Below, piece by piece: positions 1 to 4,385 of a stretch of DNA of 5,220 nt; within the stretch, counting starts at the first letter, position 1; each line of letters opens with the position of its first letter. The position numbers were made by a program, and so were the translations under genes. The stretch lies in assembly GCA_947446625.1 (NCBI GenBank), contig CANFIE010000310.1, positions 1 through 5,220 on the forward strand, given 5' to 3'. This DNA is from Acetobacteraceae bacterium (GTDB taxonomy: Bacteria; Pseudomonadota; Alphaproteobacteria; Acetobacterales; Acetobacteraceae). The notes beneath the pieces were generated by a model. The model made no database searches and was not told the origin of the DNA. It worked only from the letters and a program-made list of their open reading frames with translations.

Positions 1-1118
1 AAGGCGCAGCTCACGGCATTGCCGGCGCGGTCAAACACCGCCAGCGCGGCGCTGGCCGGCAACGGGCCGGTGCCGGCGGCGGGCACCTGGGCGCTCATCA
101 GCGCCTCGGCAGCACCACCCTGGCGGCGCCAGGCGGCGGCCACGGACTGGCCGCGGCTGCCAGCGGCTTCCACTGACTGACCATCCTTCAGCGCCTGATA
201 GGCGGCGGCGGCGGCCAGGCCACCATCGGCCGGCAGCGGCAGGAAGGCCACGCGGTCGCCATTGCGGCCGGGCAGAATCTGCGGCGCGCCCACCCGGGGC
301 AGCGCAGTCGGACCGCGCATTTCATCCAGGTTCAGGTTGCCACCCACGGGGCGAGAGGCTTCCTCCAGCCGGCGGGCCAGCAGGCCCTGGTGCATGTCAC
401 CCACCCCGGCCAGTCGCAGCTGGTTCAGCGTGGTGGCCAGCAGCGGCTGCACCAGGGTATCGCCCTGGCGCTTCACCCCGCCATCAGGCCGGGCGAACAC
501 GGTACGGGCGCCCGGGTCGGCCAGCAGGGGGGCGCCAACGGCGGCCAAATCCTCGGCCAGACCACGGCTCACCGGTGTGCCGAAGCGGGCCAGTTGCTCG
601 GCCGGGGCCATCAGTTCCTCGAACGGCCGGCCCGGCAGGCGGGTGTAGAGCGCAAACAGGCCACGGCCGAACATCGGCACGGCGGCGGGGCGGTCTGCCC
701 CGGCCGGGGCGCTGGCGCGGGCGCCAGGCTGGAACAGCACCGCCTCAACCGCATTCTTCTTCTGGTCGAACACCAGGCAGGCGCCGCCGCCACCCAGGCC
801 AACCCGGCTCGGCAGCGTCACGCTCATCACGAAGGCGGCGGCCACGGCGGCATCGGTGGCGGTGCCACCAGCCGAGAGCACTTCCCGCGCTGCCAGCCCC
901 GCTGCCGGGTCCTCAGAGGCCACGCCACCCAGGAAGCCACGGACATAGCCCGACTGGCCAACCGGCACGCCGGGGCCAAACATCCCGCCCGAGCCGCAGC
1001 CCGACAGGGTCAACGCCATCAATCCGGCCACCGCGCGGAAGCCGGCCGAAGCCCGGAGCCCCCGCTGCGCCCCAGCAGGCGTGTTCAGACCGGGATTGCT
1101 TTGAGCCATGCTGTTCAT
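1..1118 (-). CDS. Gamma-glutamyltransferase-like (Ntn-hydrolase) lipoprotein, partial at left edge
   Basis: The frame is open from an ATG at 1118 to the window edge (372 codons, C-terminus missing). An AGGA seven bases upstream supports this start; a second in-frame ATG lies at residue 4. Residues 1-41 look like a lipoprotein signal: basic Arg19/22/28, a short hydrophobic stretch, then lipobox L-S-G-C with Cys41, so the protein is probably exported and membrane anchored. GGT family hallmarks follow: VASEDP (66-71), GGTATDAAVAAA (84-95), GLGGGG (107-112), and an ELMAPAEQLA-type block typical of the large subunit. Residues 355-367 (ASAALAVFDRAGN) align with the TTHYSVVDKDGN start of the E. coli GGT small subunit. 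At the self-cleavage/nucleophile position there is Ser356, not Thr, and the next residues are Ala-Ala, not Thr-His. Gln130 sits where E. coli Arg114, which binds the glutamyl carboxylate, is expected. Family and fold are well supported; true gamma-glutamyl transfer or hydrolysis is doubtful. The gene is divergent from the DsbA-family gene. Confidence 0.85.
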   Translation of the reverse strand, partial: MNSMAQSNPGLNTPAGAQRGLRASAGFRAVAGLMALTLSGCGSGGMFGPGVPVGQSGYVRGFLGGVASEDPAAGLAAREVLSAGGTATDAAVAAAFVMSVTLPSRVGLGGGGACLVFDQKKNAVEAVLFQPGARASAPAGADRPAAVPMFGRGLFALYTRLPGRPFEELMAPAEQLARFGTPVSRGLAEDLAAVGAPLLADPGARTVFARPDGGVKRQGDTLVQPLLATTLNQLRLAGVGDMHQGLLARRLEEASRPVGGNLNLDEMRGPTALPRVGAPQILPGRNGDRVAFLPLPADGGLAAAAAYQALKDGQSVEAAGSRGQSVAAAWRRQGGAAEALMSAQVPAAGTGPLPASAALAVFDRAGNAVSCA

Positions 1119-1258
1119 GCGGCGGTCCTGCTGCCCCTAATGCGGCTATACTCAGCGGCGAATAGACGCCTTCGCGACCAGCGGCAACAGGGCGCGCATC
1201 CGGGCTGGCCCCGGCGCGCCGGTTCCGTGATGATGCGCCGGCCCTGAAGGAGCCCGCC
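1119..1258. promoter_or_regulatory. Divergent intergenic region, probable promoters for both flanking genes
   Basis: These 140 bases separate the divergent GGT-like and DsbA-family genes and must hold at least one promoter for each unless transcription enters from elsewhere. A TATACT at 1147-1152 on the plus strand resembles a -10 box, but no convincing -35 lies 16-18 bases upstream, so I do not call it firmly. A perfect 12-base palindrome, CCGGCGCGCCGG, is at 1211-1222. It lies between inverted arms GCGCATC (1194-1200) and GATGCGC (1232-1238), which could form a structured leader in the DsbA-family mRNA or a binding site. In such GC-rich DNA these could be chance. The ribosome binding site GAAGGAG (1246-1252) is six bases before the DsbA-family ATG. 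Confidence 0.35.
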
Positions 1259-2044
1259 ATGCCCTTGTTGCTCAACCGCCTGCTGGCTCCGGCCCTGCTG
1301 GTGCTGCCCCTGCTGATGCTCCCCCTGCTGGCCCCGGCCGGCACCGCCCGCGCCCAGGGCTTGAATGCCCAGCGCTTCAGCGCCGCGCAACGGCAGGAAA
1401 TCATCGCCATTGTGCGCGACGCCCTGCGGCGGGACCCAACCCTGCTGCGCGATGCCCTGGCCGCGCTGGAGACCGAAGAGCAGCAGGGCCGCGAGGGCCA
1501 GGTCCGCGCCGCCATCGCCGCCCGTGCCGCCGCGCTGTTCCGCGACGCAGCCGACCCGGTGCGCGGCAACCCGGCTGGCGCCATCACGCTGGTGGAGTTC
1601 TTCGACGCCCGCTGCCCTTACTGCAAGCGCATGATCCCGGCGCTGAACGAACTGGTGCGCCGCAACCCCGATGTGCGCGTGGTGCTGAAGGACATGCCGA
1701 TTCTGGGCGCCAACAGCACCCTGGCCAGCCGCGCCCTGCTGGCCGCCCAGCGCCAGGGCAAATACCACGAATATCACGATGCCGTGCTGAGCCTGCGCGA
1801 GGAGCCGACCGAGCCGGTGTTGCAGCGCGAGGCCGAGCAACTGGGGCTGAACTGGATCACCATGCTCCGCGACATGGCCGACCCGGCGGTGCAGCGCCGG
1901 CTGGATGCCACCCTGGCGCTGGCCCGCGAATTGGGCGTGGAGGGCACCCCGGCCTTCATCATCGGAGACCGCCTGGTGCCCGGCGCGGTGGATCTGGCCG
2001 GACTGGAAGCCCTGGTGGCCGCGGCCCGCGCGCCGGTGCGGTAG
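1259..2044 (+). CDS. Secreted DsbA-family thiol-disulfide oxidoreductase with ScsC-like N-terminal domain
   Basis: The product is 261 residues and starts at an ATG with an ideal GAAGGAG six bases upstream. Residues 1-32 form a Sec signal peptide: a Leu/Pro-rich hydrophobic core and a likely cut after A-R-A (30-32), which places the mature protein in the periplasm. Residues about 35-95 are Ala/Arg/Glu-rich and helical (RQEIIAIVRDALRRDP and following). This is the layout of the N-terminal region of ScsC/Com1-like DsbA proteins, where it mediates oligomerisation in characterised ScsC. The thioredoxin fold follows with active site Cys119-Pro-Tyr-Cys122 after VEFFDARC, an inserted helical domain (about 150-210), and the cis-proline loop Thr230-Pro231 (GTPAF). 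The role is formation or isomerisation of disulfides in exported proteins. CPYC differs from the E. coli DsbA CPHC, and the helical extension favours a ScsC/DsbG-like isomerase or reductase; oxidase versus isomerase cannot be decided from sequence. No DsbB/DsbD partner is visible. The gene ends before a terminator hairpin. Confidence 0.93.
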   Translation: MPLLLNRLLAPALLVLPLLMLPLLAPAGTARAQGLNAQRFSAAQRQEIIAIVRDALRRDPTLLRDALAALETEEQQGREGQVRAAIAARAAALFRDAADPVRGNPAGAITLVEFFDARCPYCKRMIPALNELVRRNPDVRVVLKDMPILGANSTLASRALLAAQRQGKYHEYHDAVLSLREEPTEPVLQREAEQLGLNWITMLRDMADPAVQRRLDATLALARELGVEGTPAFIIGDRLVPGAVDLAGLEALVAAARAPVR

Positions 2045-2050
2045 AACATC

Positions 2051-2072
2051 ATGCGCCCCGTGGGGCGCATTT
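2051..2072 (+). terminator. Compact terminator hairpin between convergent genes
   Basis: ATGCGCCCC (2051-2059) and GGGGCGCAT (2062-2070) are perfect inverted repeats. Realistically they form an eight-base-pair stem with a CGTG tetraloop. Only three T residues (2070-2072) follow on the plus strand, so the U tract is weak. The hairpin begins six bases after the stop of the DsbA-family gene and lies between two convergent genes (57-base gap), where a terminator is expected. Being symmetric, it could also slow transcription arriving from the DUF805 gene, although there is no good T tract in that direction. Confidence 0.6.
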
Positions 2073-2101
2073 CGGGCGCTGCAACCTTTTGATGGCAGGC
2101 C

Positions 2102-2572
2102 TCAGGCGGCCAGCGGGTCGGCCCCGAAGGTGTTGGGCCCCCGGGTGCCGCAGCTACAAAACCACACGAGATAGAGGCCCATCACTCCTACCCAGGCCAG
2201 CACCGCCAGCCCAAGCACGGCGGCACCAATGCCCGAGAGGCCACCACCATTCGGGGCGCCGATGGTGAGCGCCCCGGTTGCCGCCCCCACCGCGAACAAG
2301 GCGCCCGTGGGCAGCATCAGCCACCAGCCGGAACGCTCGGTATCATGCAGGCGGCGCACCGCAACCGCCAGGCTGGGCAGGAAGGTGCCGATATTCCAGG
2401 CACTGCCCAGCGGGCCGGGCACCCCCTCGGCCATGCCGCCCTCAAGCCCATGCAGCACGGCGCTGACCACCATGTTGAACAGCATCCACAGCCAGTATTC
2501 GCTGCGCGCGGCCCGGCCCTGGAAGCCAACATACTGCCGAAAGCACGACTTCACCGCGTCCCAGAAATTCAT
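2102..2572 (-). CDS. DUF805 family inner-membrane protein
   Basis: The product is 156 residues of the DUF805 (YhaH/YhaI-like) family, whose biochemical function is unknown. Hallmarks are all present: a start of MNFWDAVKSCFRQYVGFQGR, the RxxRSEYW motif (Arg20, Arg23, Glu25, Tyr26, Trp27), the LAVAVRRLHDTERSGWW block (68-84), and a C-terminal GTRGPNTFGADP (142-153). Hydrophobic segments at about 27-43, 84-104 and 114-139, plus a weaker one near 61-72, point to three or four membrane helices in the inner membrane. I chose the ATG at 2572: the family normally starts here, and AGGGA lies nine bases upstream. The frame stays open to 2992, but that extension runs antisense to the MBL gene and has no family similarity. 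The gene is convergent with the DsbA-family gene and divergent from the MBL gene, so it is probably transcribed alone. Family certain, role unknown. Confidence 0.93.
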   Translation of the reverse strand: MNFWDAVKSCFRQYVGFQGRAARSEYWLWMLFNMVVSAVLHGLEGGMAEGVPGPLGSAWNIGTFLPSLAVAVRRLHDTERSGWWLMLPTGALFAVGAATGALTIGAPNGGGLSGIGAAVLGLAVLAWVGVMGLYLVWFCSCGTRGPNTFGADPLAA

Positions 2573-2654
2573 CCCCGGCTTTCCCTTATTTGCTTGGCTG
2601 CCATAGCATAGCCAGGCCGGGCTGGCCGGCGAAAGCCCAACGAAAGGCCCGCGC
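2573..2654. promoter_or_regulatory. Divergent gap between DUF805 and MBL-fold genes
   Basis: These 82 bases contain the ribosome binding sites of both flanking genes (AAAGG at 2643-2647 for the MBL gene, seven bases before its ATG) and, by position, their promoters. The stretch around 2583-2610 is locally AT-richer than its surroundings. A short inverted repeat, TGGCT (2595-2599) and AGCCA (2610-2614), flanks a ten-base centre. I could not identify a convincing -35/-10 pair in either direction. Confidence 0.3.
2582..2586 (-). promoter_or_regulatory. Ribosome binding site setting the DUF805 start
   Basis: On the minus strand AGGGA (2586 down to 2582) lies nine bases before the ATG at 2572. 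It favours this internal start over the upstream in-frame ATGs of the longer open frame, in agreement with where DUF805 proteins normally begin. Confidence 0.6.
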
Positions 2655-3467
2655 ATGCCGCATTTCATCTGTACCACCTGCGCCACCCAATTCGCCGAGG
2701 CCGCCGCCCCGCCGCCCGCCTGCCCGATTTGCGAGGATGAGCGGCAATACGTGCCGGCGCGTGGCCAGGGCTGGACCACCCTGCCCGCCCTGCAACGCGC
2801 CCACAGCATGGGCTGGCGAGAGGTGGCCCCCAACCTGCTGGCGCTGCGCCCCATGCCAGCCCTGGGCATAGACCAGCGCGCCCTGCTGCTGCGCACCCCC
2901 GCCGGCAATGTGCTGTGGGACTGCCTGGGCCTGCTGGACCCGGCGACGGTGGATCTCATCAAGGGCCTGGGCGGGCTGGCGGCCATCGCCATCAGCCACC
3001 CGCATTATTACGGCTGCATGGTGGAATGGAGCCGCGCCTTCAACGCCCCGGTATGGCTGCACACCGCCGACCAGGCCCATGTGATGCGCCCCGACGCCGC
3101 CGCCCTGCGCTTCTGGGAAGGCGAGGAAATGCCGCTGCTGCCCGGCGTCACGCTGCATCGGCTGGGCGGCCACTTTGCCGGCGCCACCGTGCTGCATTGG
3201 GCCGACGGTGAGGGCGCGCTGCTCTGCGGCGACATTCTGCAGGTGCTGCCCGACCGCAAGTTCATCGGCTTCATGCGCAGCTACCCCTGCCTGATCCCGC
3301 TGCCCCCGGCCGAGGTGGCGCGCATGGCGGCGCGCTGCGCGGCGCTGCGGTTCGAGGCGATCTACGGCGCCTTCCATGAGCGCGAGATTGTGCGGGGCGC
3401 CCAGGCCGCCATTGCCAAAAGCGCCACCCGCTACGCCGCCTGGGTGCAGGGAATGGTGGAACCATGA
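2655..3467 (+). CDS. Zinc-ribbon plus metallo-beta-lactamase-fold hydrolase
   Basis: The product is 270 residues with no signal peptide, probably cytoplasmic. Residues 6-26 carry two Cys pairs (Cys6-x2-Cys9 and Cys23-x2-Cys26), a zinc-ribbon or rubredoxin-like knuckle. The rest looks like a metallo-beta-lactamase (MBL) fold: AIAISHPHYYG (metal motif His115, His117), GGHFAG with His173 (third-motif His), LLCGDILQ with bridging Asp193, and GAFHE with the C-terminal His241. The usual HxHxDH is reduced to HPHYYG: Tyr119 replaces the Asp and Gly120 the second-site His, so a classic two-metal site is unlikely as in lactamases or glyoxalase II. A single metal or a different ligand set is possible. 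Substrate unknown; quinoprotein-like, phosphodiesterase-like and thioester-hydrolase roles are all open. The ribosome binding site AAAGG is seven bases upstream. It is followed after 64 bases by the transglutaminase-like gene on the same strand, so the two may be co-transcribed. Confidence 0.85.
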   Translation: MPHFICTTCATQFAEAAAPPPACPICEDERQYVPARGQGWTTLPALQRAHSMGWREVAPNLLALRPMPALGIDQRALLLRTPAGNVLWDCLGLLDPATVDLIKGLGGLAAIAISHPHYYGCMVEWSRAFNAPVWLHTADQAHVMRPDAAALRFWEGEEMPLLPGVTLHRLGGHFAGATVLHWADGEGALLCGDILQVLPDRKFIGFMRSYPCLIPLPPAEVARMAARCAALRFEAIYGAFHEREIVRGAQAAIAKSATRYAAWVQGMVEP

Positions 3468-3519
3468 CATTATTGTGCTATGCAGCATTCCCCCCAGGCG
3501 CAACATCGCCGTGCCCATG

Positions 3520-3525
3520 AAGGAG
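3520..3525 (+). promoter_or_regulatory. Ribosome binding site deciding the transglutaminase-like start
   Basis: AAGGAG is six bases upstream of the ATG at 3532. It overlaps the codons after the alternative in-frame ATG at 3517, which itself lacks a good ribosome binding site. This makes 3532 the preferred start and rules out the longer frame that reaches back into the MBL gene. Confidence 0.75.
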
Positions 3526-3531
3526 CAAGCG

Positions 3532-4338
3532 ATGCGCATCAGCGCCGGCTGCGAATTGATCTACGACTGCCCTCAGCCCACGCCGATGCTGCTGATGGTC
3601 AGCCCGCATCCCTCGCGGCATCCCACGCTGGAAGCGCCCCAAACCATCATCTGCAACCCGCCCATTCCGGTGCGGCAGTACACGGATGGCTTCGGCAATA
3701 CCTGCACCCGCATCGTGGCCCCCACCGGCCGGCTGAGCCTGCGTACCGCGTTGGTAGCAGCCGATACCGGCCTGGTGGACCCGGTGCACCCCATGGCGCG
3801 CCAGGTGCCGGTGGAAAACCTGCCCGACGAGATCCTGGTGTACCTGCTGGGCAGCCATTACTGCGACACCGACCGCCTGGCCGATATCGCCTGGAAGCTG
3901 TTTGGCCAGGGCCCCACCGGCTGGGCGCGGGTGCAGTCGATCTGTGACTTCGTCCATAGCCGCATCAAATTCGGCTACGAACACGCCAGGCCGACGCGCA
4001 CCGCCTCCGAGGCATTTTATGAGCAGCGTGGCGTCTGCCGCGACTACGCGCATCTGGCGGTAACGCTGTGCCGCTGCGTGAATATCCCGGCCCGCTACTG
4101 CACCGGCTTCCTGGGCGAAATCGGCATGCCGCCGCCCTATGGCCCGATGGATTTCGCTGCCTGGTTCGAGGTTTATCTGGAAGGCGCCTGGCACACCTTC
4201 GACGCACGCAACAACATCCCGCGCATCGGCCGCATCCTCATGGCGCAGGGCCGCGACGCCACCGATGTGGCCATCGCCACCACCTTCGGCCCCTGCACCC
4301 TGGCCGGCTTCAGCGTCTTCACCGACGAAGTGGAATAA
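3532..4338 (+). CDS. Transglutaminase-like (papain-fold) family protein with altered catalytic His
   Basis: The product is 268 residues with no signal peptide. Residues 1 to about 90 form the beta-rich N-terminal region typical of bacterial transglutaminase-like proteins (CELIYDCPQPTPMLLMV at 6-22; PVRQYTDGFGN around 47-57). The core follows: a helix with ICDFVHSRIKFGYEH, then TASEAFYEQRGVCRDYAHLA with nucleophile Cys169, NIPARYCTGFLGEIG, DFAAWFEVYLEGAWHTFDARNN with the triad Asp224, and a C-terminal PRIGRILMAQGRDATDVAI block characteristic of one subfamily. In most members of the superfamily the third motif reads HAWxE; here Ala209 stands at the catalytic His. The protein may therefore use another base or lack protease/transamidase activity. 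Family members act on peptide or isopeptide bonds, but this subfamily has no assigned substrate that I can name. It sits between an MBL-fold hydrolase (64-base gap) and an FAD dehydrogenase (47-base gap), possibly in one operon. Confidence 0.9.
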   Translation: MRISAGCELIYDCPQPTPMLLMVSPHPSRHPTLEAPQTIICNPPIPVRQYTDGFGNTCTRIVAPTGRLSLRTALVAADTGLVDPVHPMARQVPVENLPDEILVYLLGSHYCDTDRLADIAWKLFGQGPTGWARVQSICDFVHSRIKFGYEHARPTRTASEAFYEQRGVCRDYAHLAVTLCRCVNIPARYCTGFLGEIGMPPPYGPMDFAAWFEVYLEGAWHTFDARNNIPRIGRILMAQGRDATDVAIATTFGPCTLAGFSVFTDEVE

Positions 4339-4346
4339 CAGCTAAA

Positions 4347-4383
4347 CCCCTTGCTCCCGGCGCCGCCAAAAGGGAGCATGGGG
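4347..4383 (+). promoter_or_regulatory. Hairpin occluding the ribosome binding site of the FAD dehydrogenase gene
   Basis: CCCC (4347-4350) pairs with GGGG (4380-4383), there is one T-T mismatch (4351/4379), and TGCTCCC (4352-4358) pairs perfectly with GGGAGCA (4372-4378). The result is 11 base pairs over 12 positions with a 13-base loop. The 3' arm contains AGGGAG (4371-4376), the only well-spaced ribosome binding site for the ATG at 4386, so the folded RNA would hide it. No T tract follows, so a plain intrinsic terminator for the upstream gene is less likely, although attenuation of read-through cannot be excluded. Confidence 0.5.
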
Positions 4384-4385
4384 GC

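Noticed and set aside
262..1247. Long plus-strand open frames opposite the GGT-like gene (390-1247, 575-1165, 262-648)
   Set aside because: They are antisense to a well-supported GGT-family frame that continues past the edge, have Arg/Gly/His-rich low-complexity translations, no family motifs and no convincing ribosome binding sites. GC-rich codon bias on the opposite strand explains them.
1265..1340. Repetitive CTGCTGG/CCCCTGCTG words
   Set aside because: They are Leu/Pro codons of the signal peptide hydrophobic core and not an independent repeat.
913..1840. Minus-strand open frames overlapping the DsbA-family gene (913-1587, 1115-1840)
   Set aside because: They cover the signal peptide and CPYC region of a clear DsbA-family gene on the other strand and read as Gln/Gly/Arg-rich shadow translation.
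2573..2992. N-terminal extension of the DUF805 frame up to an ATG at 2992
   Set aside because: The extension is antisense to the MBL gene, has no DUF805 similarity, and the internal ATG at 2572 has a ribosome binding site and the family-typical start.
3376..3531. Extension of the transglutaminase-like frame upstream to 3376, overlapping the MBL gene
   Set aside because: The extension is Pro-rich without family similarity; AAGGAG at 3520-3525 points to the ATG at 3532.
3464..3531. Possible promoter between the MBL and transglutaminase-like genes (ATGACA at 3464-3469 resembling a -35 box)
   Set aside because: No -10-like hexamer is found 16-18 bases downstream; TATGCA at 3479 is too close. 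The gap is compatible with co-transcription.
2586..3539. 317-residue minus-strand open frame opposite the MBL gene
   Set aside because: The composition is typical of an antisense shadow (Gln/His/Gly-rich), while the plus strand has the zinc-knuckle and MBL motifs in one continuous frame.
3478..4194. 238-residue minus-strand open frame opposite the transglutaminase-like gene
   Set aside because: It has no recognisable motif and lies wholly antisense to a conserved family member.
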